This document shows positions 8,508-17,522 of a DNA stretch of 53,526 bases, in pieces. Made by a program: the position numbers and the translations under genes. The notes under the pieces are model-generated. The model made no database searches and was not told the origin of the DNA. It saw nothing but the letters and a program-made list of their open reading frames with translations. This stretch comes from Rubripirellula sp. (GTDB taxonomy: Bacteria; Planctomycetota; Planctomycetia; Pirellulales; Pirellulaceae): contig JAAXJB010000039.1 of assembly GCA_012270065.1 (NCBI GenBank), positions 159,924 through 213,449 of the forward strand, written 5' to 3'. The stretch's first letter is position 1; the number at the start of each line of letters is the position of its first letter.

Positions 8508-9500
8508 TTACGCTGAAGCTCTCTGGTACTCAGCAACAGAATCGATAATGTCATCGAGATCTTTCCGGGGCTGATAGTCAATTGCTTCCCGAATTCGAGA
8601 CAAGACTGGTACACGCCTGCGGATGTCCTCGAAAGATTCATCATACGCCTCGGCGTAACTGGTGAATTCGATCGTGGCCGACGGATTCACTCTTGAGATG
8701 ACTCGCTCAGCAAGTTCGAGAATCGAAACTGGCACATCGCTTCCGATGTTATAAACACGCCCCGCTGCTGCTGGCGTATCCACAAGACCAACAACAGCAG
8801 AAATGACATCATCCACATGTGCGAAACAGCGAACCTGTGCGCCGTCATCATGCACAACCAGTGAGTCACCTCGTAATGCAGCTTCTACGAAACGTGGCAA
8901 CACCATTCCATAGGCACCGGTCTGTCTCGGCCCAACGACATTGAAAAATCTCCCCACGACCACCGGCAAGCCATAGTCTTTGTTATGTGCGAGAGCCAGA
9001 AACTCATCAATAGCTTTTGACACTCCGTAACTCCAGCGTGGCCGTGTCGTAGCCCCGAACACCAGATCATCCTCTTCCATCCACGTCTCCTTCGGATTCT
9101 TACCGTATACTTCACTGGTACTGGCAATGAATGTCGGTATGTACTCGCCTCTGGAAGCTCTCTTGCCCAATCGATCAAGAATCAACTGGGTGGGGTAGAT
9201 GTTGCGTTCAATGGTTTGGATAGGCTGCTTGGCAATCAGGGCAACCCCAACTGCCGCTGCAAGGTGGTAAACCCGATCAGCGCGGTCAACCACGCTGCTC
9301 ACCAGATTGTCATCCTCGACCGTTCCCTGAATGTACTCCAGCCGTTCATGGCCCATGACACTTGCGAGGTTTTCGGCCTGCCCTGTCGATAAGTCATCGA
9401 CGACAATGACACGGTGTCCCTGGCTCAGCAGCATCTCGGTCAGATGAGAGCCGATAAAACCAGCTCCTCCTGTAATCAAGCAGGTTGCGGGAGACTTCAC
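8508..9500 (-). CDS. NAD-dependent epimerase/dehydratase (extended SDR, sugar nucleotide)
   Basis: A 330-residue extended short-chain dehydrogenase. The Rossmann NAD site is GGAGFIGSH (about 11-19). Asp35-Asp36 at the end of strand 2 favours NAD. The active site has STS (127-129) and YGVSK (Tyr158, Lys162). Substrate-domain motifs include VVGRFFNVVGPRQ and RCFAHVDDV, with GRVYNIGSD later. Such enzymes epimerise, dehydrate or decarboxylate UDP-, GDP- or dTDP-sugars for polysaccharide or LPS synthesis. The exact substrate cannot be read from sequence; it resembles GalE and UDP-glucuronate decarboxylase-like branches. The start codon is GTG at 9500, without a clear ribosome site and without a nearby ATG. 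It stands alone, convergent with the DUF1844 gene and divergent from the TPR/ExbBD operon. Confidence 0.9.
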   Translation of the reverse strand: MKSPATCLITGGAGFIGSHLTEMLLSQGHRVIVVDDLSTGQAENLASVMGHERLEYIQGTVEDDNLVSSVVDRADRVYHLAAAVGVALIAKQPIQTIERNIYPTQLILDRLGKRASRGEYIPTFIASTSEVYGKNPKETWMEEDDLVFGATTRPRWSYGVSKAIDEFLALAHNKDYGLPVVVGRFFNVVGPRQTGAYGMVLPRFVEAALRGDSLVVHDDGAQVRCFAHVDDVISAVVGLVDTPAAAGRVYNIGSDVPVSILELAERVISRVNPSATIEFTSYAEAYDESFEDIRRRVPVLSRIREAIDYQPRKDLDDIIDSVAEYQRASA

Positions 9501-9938
9501 GTTATGGATGCTCGGGAGAAATGGTGGAGTGGGTAGCTAAAGCACGCTTTCATCATGATGATTCGAATAATCGCCCAATCCAGACAAAAGAAAAGAACCA
9601 AGCCGGAAGAGGGAAACAGATCAGTGGGGCAGACAAACTGTCCTGCAGCTAGTACGCCTTACCAGAAACAGATCATGAAGGGTTGTAAAGGCAGGCGTGG
9701 CGGAATGTGGTACTTGTACGGTTCAAAACGCTGCCCTGTTCGGCCAGAACCCCGAATAATTTACTGCCAAACACGTCGGGATGGGCAAAACACGACGATT
9801 AGCGAGTTTTCCGAACAGGTAACTTTTCCGGCGAACTATCGACTTATTCCCCAGCCCGCTAAGATAGTAGGGTAGTGGTCTCGTCCCTCCCCCAGCGGAC
9901 AAGCTGGAAATCGTTGCAGTGTGCAAGGGAGAAAGTTA
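9501..9938. other. Divergent intergenic region, epimerase / TPR operon
   Basis: About 440 nt without a convincing gene; short frames on both strands have no motifs. It must hold the promoters of the epimerase (minus) and of the TPR-ExbBD operon (plus). I do not see a strong match to a sigma70 consensus. GGGAGA, 8 nt before the GTG at 9939, is the ribosome site of the operon's first gene. Confidence 0.5.
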
Positions 9939-12900
9939 GTGAATAAGCAGTTGGCTTCAATCAGCTGGCCGCTCATGCGACGGTCTATGCCACCCCCATG
10001 GTCGCGAGCGGTGTTTGTATTTTTCTTGTTGTTTCTGCAACCATGCATTGGGCAGTCACAAGCTTGGGGGCAGGACAGCCAGGACGACGCTGCCATGGCA
10101 GCATACGCCGACGCTGCCAATTTCCAAACTGGCAACGCCCTCAATTTGGCGATCGACGCTTGGCAATCCTTCCTGTCCAAGTATCCCAAACATCCCATGT
10201 CTGCTGATGCCGCTCACTATCTGGGTGTTTGCTACATGCAACTGGAAAAGCCTGATTATGCAGCTGCAGCAAAAGCATTTGAGAGGGCACTGAAGAAAAC
10301 GAAGTATGACCTGCGTGAAGAGTCGCTTGCAAATTTTGGCTGGTGCAACTTCATTGCGTCAGGAGAAGGTGCGAACCGCGATCAGGCGAAACTGAAAGTA
10401 TCACTCAATGCATTCCAGCAACTGCTCAAGGAATCGCCAAATACACGTTTTCTGGACCGAGCTCTGTTCTACAGTGGCGAGGCTGCCTATGGCATGGGTG
10501 ATGCCAAGCGTGCGATCGAATTCTATGACCGCCTACTGGCAATGCCAAAAGCAAAGACGTCACAACTGCGATGCGATGCTCTTTACGCACGAGGAGTTGC
10601 CTACGAAGAACTGAAGCAGTTTGAGCGGGCACTTAACTCATTTAATCAGTTGCTTACCAGTTGCGAACGAAGTGAACTGATCACTGATGTGCAACTTCGC
10701 ATGGGTGACATGCTCATCCTCCAACAGGATTATGCTGCAGCAGTTCGAGCATTCGGCAAGGCAATGGACTCCGCAAACGCTGAAGATGATCGCGCTTATG
10801 CACTTTTCCGGCAGGCATTTGCCCATGTCCAAGCTGATAATCCAGCAGAAGCGGCCAAAAAATATGATCGGTTGCTGGCGGAATATCCAACTTCGAATTA
10901 TGCGACGGATGCAATTCTGGCTTCTGCTCAAAGCACGTACCGCAGTGGGAATATCAACGAAGCAGCGACACGTTTCCGCAAGGTGATGGATCAGAATAAT
11001 CTGGTCGCTGCCACTGAAGCCGCGCACTGGCTTGCCAGAATTGAAATCAACAGGAACCGCCCGGCAGAAGCAATTCAGATTACACGTGCTCAAATCGGAC
11101 GGGGGCTGAAGGGCAGGTTCGCAATCGATTTGCAACTCGACTTCGCAGAAGCACTTTCGATGCAGCCGAAGACTCTCGAAGAGTCGATGAAGGAGTTTGA
11201 ACGCATTTATCGCGAGAATCTCGATAGCACCCTTGCACCGCGGGCCCTTTATAACGCCGCTTTTTCTGCTTTGCAGCTCCAGAATCCGAGAAAGGCTCTT
11301 AGCCTCGCACTTGAGTTCATCAAGCGTTTTCCAAAGGACGAGCTTGTACCCGATATCAAATTCGTCGCCGCAGAGAGCCAACTCCTGACCAGTCAGGAAT
11401 CAGCCGCTGCAGACACGTACAAGCACCTGTTGGAATCAACACGCAAAGACAACATCCAGCGACCGATTTGGGTACTGGGAGCTGGATCAGCATTCATGAC
11501 GGCCGAACGTTTTCAGGATGTCATTCGGATCATCGGTCCCGAATTGGACAACCTTCCTGAGCCAGCCCAAAGAGCAGAAGCTCATTTTCTGATCGGACAG
11601 GCATTTTCCAAGCTAGGAAATTACCAGCAAGCGGCCGATTCTTTGCAAGACAGCATCACATCTGCTCCCGACTGGTCCAGATTAGATGAAGTGCTACTTC
11701 TTTCCGGTCAATGCAAGGCAAGTCTTGGAAACAATCAGGGTGCTAGCAGAGATTGGCGACGGGTCATTGAACGTAATCAGAACCGACAAATGACCGCGCA
11801 AGCACAATACAAGCTCGGGCAGTTGGCAAATTCAGCCGGTAAGTACCCTGATGCAATCAGATATTATGATCAGGTGCTTCAGAATAAATCGAACCCGAAG
11901 CTTGTTCCCTATGCGCTTTACGGCAAGGGAGGCGCATTGATGCAAACTCAGCAGTTCGCCGAAGCAATCGCGCCGCTTAGCGAAATGTTACTGGAATATC
12001 CTGACCATCCTCTGCACAGCGATGCCTTGCTTGCCCGTGGAATTGCAAGACGCAACAGTGGCCAGAGCGCCGAGGCTGGTGAAGACCTGAAGACTTATCT
12101 TGAAACGAAACCAAAAGGGTTAAACCTCGGTCACGCCCTGTACGAAGCTGCGTTGATTGACCAGACGAACAAGCAACCTGGCATGGCTGCTGCGAAACTT
12201 GAAGCACTGATACGTCAAGTTCCGGAGTACCCAACAATGGATGAAGTGCTTTATGAACTTGGTTGGTCACTCGAGGAAAGCGGAAACGAGTCCGCTGCAA
12301 TCAAGTACTTCTCCATGCTGACCAGGAATCATTCTTCCTCACCGCTGTTCGCCGAAGCAGCCTACTATCTGGGTCAAAAGGCTTATTTGAAAGAAAAGTG
12401 GCGGGAAGCCGCAAATCTTTTCCGGCTTGCAAGCGGAGAGTCGGAAGACCCAAAGTTGGCCGAGAACTCTTACTACCGTCTTGGCTGGTCCCTGTTCAAA
12501 GCGATGGATTACGCTGCGTCCGAAAAAGCTTTCAGCGAGATGGCGAAGCTGTTTCCCAAAGGTCAGTTCACTTTCGACGCGAAAACGATGACCGCGGAAT
12601 GCCGATTCAAACGGGGTGAATATCAATCGGCGTATGATGCGTACGCAGTGGCAAGGTCCGCCATCCTTTCGCGAAATGAAACTGCAAAAAACATTCTCGA
12701 TAAATCGGAACGTCAGGTACGCGAACTGGTTTTTCTACATGGAGGGCAGAGTGCTGCTCAACTGAAAAAGTGGCAAACGGCGATTGAGTGGTATAACGAA
12801 TTGAGAGAAAGGTTCCCTTCGTCGGAGTACCTTCCACAGATCTTTTACGAAACTGGTTTTGCCTATCAACAACTGAACAAACCCACTGAAGCTTTGGGTT

Positions 12901-13256
12901 TCTATCAGGAGTTGGCGGACAAATATCGCAATGCAACTGCGGCGCGGGCAAGATTCATGATGGGAGAAATTCACTTTGCTAATCGTGAATACGATCAGGC
13001 GATTCCCGAATTTCAGCGAGTCATGTACGGATTTGGAGCAGATCAGGCACCAGATGAGATCAAAAACTGGCAAGCCAAGAGTGGATTTGAAGCTGGAAGA
13101 TGCAGTGATTTGCTGCTGCAGAATGCAAAAACAGACAATGCGAGAAACAAGGCGAGAAACTATGCAACTGACTTCTACCGATATGTGATCGAGAAACATC
13201 CCGATCATGAATTGGCTGATAAGTCTCGCGACCGCTTGGAGAAATTGAAACAGTGA
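9939..13256 (+). CDS. Large periplasmic TPR-repeat protein, first gene of ExbBD operon
   Basis: A 1105-residue protein. The GTG at 9939 was chosen because GGGAGA precedes it at good spacing; GTG 9921 and ATG 9975 are alternatives. A hydrophobic segment (residues about 23-40, RAVFVFFLLFLQPCIGQ) looks like a signal peptide. The rest is an almost continuous array of tetratricopeptide repeats of the YbgF/BamD outer-membrane-assembly type, seen as repeats ending in patterns such as A.Y.LG..Y.....Y..A...F and PKHPMSADAAHYLGVCY. The stop overlaps the ATG of the exbB-like gene (TGATG), so translation is coupled. The protein probably serves as a periplasmic scaffold for the ExbB/ExbD machine encoded next (inference from operon structure). 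No enzymatic motif is present. Confidence 0.9.
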   Translation: MNKQLASISWPLMRRSMPPPWSRAVFVFFLLFLQPCIGQSQAWGQDSQDDAAMAAYADAANFQTGNALNLAIDAWQSFLSKYPKHPMSADAAHYLGVCYMQLEKPDYAAAAKAFERALKKTKYDLREESLANFGWCNFIASGEGANRDQAKLKVSLNAFQQLLKESPNTRFLDRALFYSGEAAYGMGDAKRAIEFYDRLLAMPKAKTSQLRCDALYARGVAYEELKQFERALNSFNQLLTSCERSELITDVQLRMGDMLILQQDYAAAVRAFGKAMDSANAEDDRAYALFRQAFAHVQADNPAEAAKKYDRLLAEYPTSNYATDAILASAQSTYRSGNINEAATRFRKVMDQNNLVAATEAAHWLARIEINRNRPAEAIQITRAQIGRGLKGRFAIDLQLDFAEALSMQPKTLEESMKEFERIYRENLDSTLAPRALYNAAFSALQLQNPRKALSLALEFIKRFPKDELVPDIKFVAAESQLLTSQESAAADTYKHLLESTRKDNIQRPIWVLGAGSAFMTAERFQDVIRIIGPELDNLPEPAQRAEAHFLIGQAFSKLGNYQQAADSLQDSITSAPDWSRLDEVLLLSGQCKASLGNNQGASRDWRRVIERNQNRQMTAQAQYKLGQLANSAGKYPDAIRYYDQVLQNKSNPKLVPYALYGKGGALMQTQQFAEAIAPLSEMLLEYPDHPLHSDALLARGIARRNSGQSAEAGEDLKTYLETKPKGLNLGHALYEAALIDQTNKQPGMAAAKLEALIRQVPEYPTMDEVLYELGWSLEESGNESAAIKYFSMLTRNHSSSPLFAEAAYYLGQKAYLKEKWREAANLFRLASGESEDPKLAENSYYRLGWSLFKAMDYAASEKAFSEMAKLFPKGQFTFDAKTMTAECRFKRGEYQSAYDAYAVARSAILSRNETAKNILDKSERQVRELVFLHGGQSAAQLKKWQTAIEWYNELRERFPSSEYLPQIFYETGFAYQQLNKPTEALGFYQELADKYRNATAARARFMMGEIHFANREYDQAIPEFQRVMYGFGADQAPDEIKNWQAKSGFEAGRCSDLLLQNAKTDNARNKARNYATDFYRYVIEKHPDHELADKSRDRLEKLKQ

Positions 13257-14209
13257 TGCACCGCAACAATGACCACAAAATGGCAAGCCGCTCGTTGGTC
13301 TTGGCGATCCTGCTATTCATCGTGGCAGATTTCATTACACCGTTGTCCATCGCTCAAGATGCACCAGAAATCGGAGCAGATGAAATCAAGGCTGTGATGC
13401 AGGATGCTCCGCCGCCTGGGGAAGAAACGCCTCAGATCGATTCACCCGGCATCGATCTGCTCACACTTGTCACCCGTGGTGGGGCCTTCATGATCCCAAT
13501 CGGAATCATGAGCCTGATGGTCGTGGCTCTGGCATTTGACAAGTTCATGAGCCTGCGGCCAGAAAAAATACTGCCATCTGGATTCACGAGAGAACTGGAG
13601 AATCTCGCAAACCCTCTGGATCGTTTCAGCCCCGGAGTTGCGTTACAGAGTTGCCGGGAATTTGACTCCCCAGCAAGCCGTGTCGTTACCTCAATGCTGC
13701 TCAGGACAGGACAGCCGCTGGCGGAAATCGAACGTACTGCTCAGGAGACACTTGAGCGCGAAGCAGACCGCCAGGCATCTTCCATTCGCTGGCTGACGCT
13801 TGCGGCTGCAGCAACTCCACTGATGGGGCTGCTGGGTACCGTTTGGGGCATGATCGTCGCATTTCACGAATCCACTTCCTTGACGGCAGACCGTAGTCGA
13901 AGCGAACAACTTTCCGAGGGTATCTACACGGCCTTGGTCACCACATTATCCGGATTGCTTGTCGCGATTCCAGCAGCAATTCTCGCTCTCTACCTTGAGA
14001 ACCGTCTGGCAAAACTGTTTCACGAAATCGAGGAATTCGCATTTCGTATCGCCCCTGCGTTGGCACCCTATGCCGGTTTGCAGCGGCTCGACGAAGACGG
14101 AGTACTGCATTCCCTGGACCGGAAAAAAAGCATGACCACTGATGTTCCACAGCCTCCGCCACCACCAAAAGCCGTCAAAGAACAACGCAGTGGAGCCAAG
14201 GTAGGGTAA
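13256..14209 (+). CDS. MotA/TolQ/ExbB proton channel family protein
   Basis: A 317-residue inner-membrane protein. An N-terminal hydrophobic stretch (about 13-33) ending near SIAQDAPE looks like a signal peptide, giving the extended form common in planctomycetes. Three core helices follow at about 77-95 (MIPIGIMSLMVVALAF), 179-203 (WLTLAAAATPLMGLLGTVWG) and 226-247 (ALVTTLSGLLVAIPAAILAL). GLLGTVWGMI and the TTLSGLLVAIP motif are diagnostic of the ExbB/TolQ channel. The ATG at 13256 shares its A with the upstream TGA. It forms a proton-driven pentameric motor with ExbD-type partners; the next gene encodes one, 2 nt downstream. The target is unknown but is probably the large proteins of the same operon. 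Confidence 0.95.
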   Translation: MHRNNDHKMASRSLVLAILLFIVADFITPLSIAQDAPEIGADEIKAVMQDAPPPGEETPQIDSPGIDLLTLVTRGGAFMIPIGIMSLMVVALAFDKFMSLRPEKILPSGFTRELENLANPLDRFSPGVALQSCREFDSPASRVVTSMLLRTGQPLAEIERTAQETLEREADRQASSIRWLTLAAAATPLMGLLGTVWGMIVAFHESTSLTADRSRSEQLSEGIYTALVTTLSGLLVAIPAAILALYLENRLAKLFHEIEEFAFRIAPALAPYAGLQRLDEDGVLHSLDRKKSMTTDVPQPPPPPKAVKEQRSGAKVG

Positions 14210-14211
14210 GA

Positions 14212-14631
14212 ATGGCAAAGATCAAGCGTTCCAGTATCGCCAGCACCCTGAGCCTGACGCCGCTCATTGATGTGGTGTTTCTGTTGCTCATTTTCTTCCT
14301 CGTGACCAGCGAATTCGAGGAAGAAGAAAGGCGACTTGACATCGTGCTTCCAACAGCGACCAGCGCCGTGCCGATGACAAGTAAACCACGGGAAGTTGTC
14401 GTGGACATCAACAACACCGGTGATCTTTACCTATCAGGAAAATCGATCAACCTGGATGAACTCCAGGAATTCCTTGAAGCCGCAGTCGCCAACAATCCGA
14501 CCAGCCAGACGGTCATCATTCGGGCAGACCGCACAACAGCATTCCAGCCCGTTGTAAGTGTGATGGATGTTTGCAACCAGACGGGAGTAAGCGACTACAG
14601 CGTCACCACCAAAGAGGGGCCAGAGGGTTAA
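14212..14631 (+). CDS. ExbD/TolR family biopolymer transport protein
   Basis: A 139-residue protein with a single N-terminal membrane helix. TPLIDVVFLLLIFFLVTSEF (16-35) carries Asp20, the residue that in ExbD/TolR carries protons. The periplasmic domain (about 36-139) contains the family pattern VVVDINNTGDLYLSGK and VIIRADRTTAFQPVVSVMD, as in TolR/ExbD fold domains. The start lies 2 nt after the exbB-like stop, with GGTAAG just upstream. It couples the ExbB-type channel to a periplasmic partner. No TonB or TolA gene is present nearby; the next gene, with N-terminal helices and a long periplasmic part, may take that place (inference). Confidence 0.95.
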   Translation: MAKIKRSSIASTLSLTPLIDVVFLLLIFFLVTSEFEEEERRLDIVLPTATSAVPMTSKPREVVVDINNTGDLYLSGKSINLDELQEFLEAAVANNPTSQTVIIRADRTTAFQPVVSVMDVCNQTGVSDYSVTTKEGPEG

Positions 14632-14657
14632 GTGACCTTCCTGCACATTCTCGCCCC

Positions 14658-17384
14658 TTGAATCCTTCAGTCAGTGAATCCTTGAATCCTTCAAAAGCAC
14701 CACCGATCGAACGCGACAGTCACGTAGCAGAACGCACGTGGACGCTGGATGTGTTCATTGCCGCATTTGCAGGGCTCGTTCTGTATCTTGCTGTCACCCA
14801 GCTGCGATATGATGATCCACGGTGGATGTTGAATGCGTGGACTTACACCATAGCGGTTCCATCGGTCGCCCTGTTGATGGCATTTTTTTCCCGCAGTTTT
14901 ATCTCAACATACGTCCGACGAACGATACAACTGGGCGTTCTGTTCAGTCTGTTTGTTCATCTTTTGTTGATGATGCTCGCGATCAATGTGATCATTTTCA
15001 GCCGTTATTTTCCGGAAGCTTTTTCAGGGGTCAAACAGGAGCGTTCTCCGGTCCGTCGGACTGTACCTGAACACCTCTTTCGAACTCCATCACAAAAAGC
15101 CAAAGCCCCAGACTGGTCCGAGCCAGTCGACGCAGAAACTGCGTCAAGGGTAACACCGCTCGAAGAACGACAGTTGCCTCCCGTCGACAAAACAGCACCG
15201 AGGCTCGAGATTCCCAAAAATCGGGAACCACAACCGGAGTCCTTGAAGGAATTCCTGGTGAAGAGAAGAAAGCCAAGTGAATCGAAACCGCAACCGACTG
15301 ACGCGCCGGCGAAACTTGCCCGACAGACATCGAACAATACACAAACACCTGATTGGAATAACCAGGCTCCAAAGGCACCGTCTGTTCCTGTTGAGGCAAC
15401 CGTTGTTGCCAGTCCTGTTGAACAGGAGGTGGAAACTCAACCACGAGCCAGACCAGTCTCACGTTCAGCAGCACCCTCGACAGCATCTGTCGAACTTGAA
15501 TTCCGTCAGACACGCCAAGAATCGCTCTCTGGTGCCAGAAGCCGTAGCGCCTCTCTCCCCGATGTTGCGCAAGCAAACCAGCAACAGCAACGCCAACGTG
15601 CAACTGCTGATCGAAAGCTGGAACCCGCAGGCGCTGCACCATCAGTTCAAGTTGTTGCGACAGGGAAGCAAGTGCCGAGCGCGGAACGGGTCATCGCCAG
15701 TGGTGATTTTTCGATCACACGCAGAAATGTTGATCGTAAATTCGACCTGAGCTTCGCACAGGCAACGGGCTCTGATTTTCCTTCAACATCACAGTCCCAG
15801 ATCACAACCTCAGGTGCACGAAACAACAACGCGGCTGACGTTGGATTGCCCACAGTCAATGCAGGATCGGTCGAAAGAACACCAGGAAGAACGCGCCGAA
15901 GCACGACCGGGTTTGCGATGGAGGCCTCCAGTCCACCGGCCGTGTCCAATGGCAACTTCAGCAACACTTCCGGTTCCGCAGATGCTCCGGCTGACACGAT
16001 AGGTGACCGACTCGCTGACGGTTCTGTGACAAAACGGATCACAAGACCTGGACGAGGATCAGCAGCTGCAAGAATGGCATCAGCGGGTGGCCCCAAGCTT
16101 GATGTGATGCTTGACGATGGTCCCGGTGGAATCACAAAACTGGCGACAGGACGTACTGGAATTGTCCCATCCAACCTCCAACCTGAAATCTCGGTTGTCG
16201 ATTTCTCACGTGGCCAGCGGCCCCGCCGGGACCTTGGTGGACCGGCAACACCGTTTGGTACGCAAGTGGCTTCTGTCGAGTCCTTCAATCGACGAGTGAT
16301 GCGAACCAAAGGCGGAACACCTGCCACCGCTGCTGGAAATGTCGGGCCAAAAACAGAGGAAGCAATCGAATTGGGGCTGTCTTATCTCGCGGGCACCCAA
16401 AATGAAGATGGCAGCTGGTCACTGCAAGGGCATGGCGAAAATGTTCTGCTGCGAAGCGACACTGCTGCTACCGGATTGTGCCTGCTGGCTTTTCAGGGTG
16501 CAGGTTACACCCACCGTCAACATCAGTACGCTGGTACCATCAGTCGTGGCCTTGAGTTTTTAATCAACCATCAGCAGGACAATGGCGATCTGTATGTCCC
16601 TGAGGACGCTATCAGCAACCAGAATGTCGCTTTTTACAGTCACGGGATCGCAGCATTGGCCATGTGTGAAGCCTACGGGATGACACAGGATCCGGAGCTC
16701 AAAGATCACGCACAACGGAGCCTTGACTTCATCGTCAACACGCAGCACCAACAACGGGGAGGCTGGCGTTATACAGCTCAAGTCAGCTCCGACACCAGCG
16801 TAACCGGATGGATGATGATGGCTCTGAAAAGTGGACAGCTTTCCGGGTTGCAGGTACCGGAAAAAACTTACCAGGGAATTCAACGCTGGCTTGGCTTGTC
16901 ACAAATTCCTCAACAGCCGGATCGTTACCGATACAACCCTTTCGCTCCCGACACACCAACACAACGGCATGGCCGCATGGCTACGCCAACCATGACCTCC
17001 GTAGGGATGCTGATGCGGATGTACTCGGGATGGCGACGTGATAACGAGGCGATGAAGTCAGCCGCTGAATACCTGTTGGAATATCCGCCACAGATCGGCA
17101 CGGCCCAAGCCCCGCAAAAAGACACCTACTATTGGTATTACGCTACTCAGGTCATGTTTCACATGGGTGGTGAATACTGGAATCGGTGGAATGAATCACT
17201 GAACCCGATCCTACTGCAAAGTCAGGTCAAGGAGGGGGCGACTGCTGGCAGCTGGGAACCGGGCGGAACGATTCCAGACCGTTGGTCTGCTCATGCTGGG
17301 CGTCTTTATCTGACAACGATGAATCTGCTCAATCTGGAAGTCTACTATCGTCATCTTCCGATTTACGACGATACGGCAGAGTGA
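14658..17384 (+). CDS. Membrane-anchored alpha-toroid (prenyltransferase/squalene oxidase repeat) protein
   Basis: About 908 residues from TTG 14658. The start is uncertain: TTG 14571 would overlap exbD by 61 nt, and no in-frame ATG lies before the first membrane helix. Three hydrophobic helices follow within the first 120 residues (DVFIAAFAGLVLYLAV, YTIAVPSVALLMAFF, LFSLFVHLLLMMLAINVII). A low-complexity linker of about 450 residues rich in Pro, Gln, Arg, Ser and Thr comes next. The last 330 residues (from about 16350) form an alpha-toroid of prenyltransferase/squalene-cyclase repeats: LSYLAGTQNEDGSWS, LEFLINHQQDNGDLY, GGWRYTAQVSSDTSVTGWM. I see no DXDD cyclase acid motif, so it is probably not a cyclase. 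Cotranscription with ExbB/ExbD and TPR genes points to an envelope function. Confidence 0.85.
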   Translation: MNPSVSESLNPSKAPPIERDSHVAERTWTLDVFIAAFAGLVLYLAVTQLRYDDPRWMLNAWTYTIAVPSVALLMAFFSRSFISTYVRRTIQLGVLFSLFVHLLLMMLAINVIIFSRYFPEAFSGVKQERSPVRRTVPEHLFRTPSQKAKAPDWSEPVDAETASRVTPLEERQLPPVDKTAPRLEIPKNREPQPESLKEFLVKRRKPSESKPQPTDAPAKLARQTSNNTQTPDWNNQAPKAPSVPVEATVVASPVEQEVETQPRARPVSRSAAPSTASVELEFRQTRQESLSGARSRSASLPDVAQANQQQQRQRATADRKLEPAGAAPSVQVVATGKQVPSAERVIASGDFSITRRNVDRKFDLSFAQATGSDFPSTSQSQITTSGARNNNAADVGLPTVNAGSVERTPGRTRRSTTGFAMEASSPPAVSNGNFSNTSGSADAPADTIGDRLADGSVTKRITRPGRGSAAARMASAGGPKLDVMLDDGPGGITKLATGRTGIVPSNLQPEISVVDFSRGQRPRRDLGGPATPFGTQVASVESFNRRVMRTKGGTPATAAGNVGPKTEEAIELGLSYLAGTQNEDGSWSLQGHGENVLLRSDTAATGLCLLAFQGAGYTHRQHQYAGTISRGLEFLINHQQDNGDLYVPEDAISNQNVAFYSHGIAALAMCEAYGMTQDPELKDHAQRSLDFIVNTQHQQRGGWRYTAQVSSDTSVTGWMMMALKSGQLSGLQVPEKTYQGIQRWLGLSQIPQQPDRYRYNPFAPDTPTQRHGRMATPTMTSVGMLMRMYSGWRRDNEAMKSAAEYLLEYPPQIGTAQAPQKDTYYWYYATQVMFHMGGEYWNRWNESLNPILLQSQVKEGATAGSWEPGGTIPDRWSAHAGRLYLTTMNLLNLEVYYRHLPIYDDTAE

Positions 17385-17522
17385 TTTTGAGGCACGCCAT
17401 GATTGGCGACGATGGTACAGAGCAAATCCACTGAGCACATACCCAGAGCTCGCCGACCAGAAAAAACAGAAGAGACTCATGTCATGAGATCGACGCCAGC
17501 GGGCTCGAGCAAAATCTGCCAC

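Noticed and set aside
9555-9926. Short frames in the region before the TPR operon
   Set aside because: Low coding character, basic composition and overlap between strands.
16350-17384. Squalene-hopene cyclase
   Set aside because: The toroid repeats are present but the DXDD acid motif is not, and the protein has N-terminal membrane helices and a long linker unlike cyclases.
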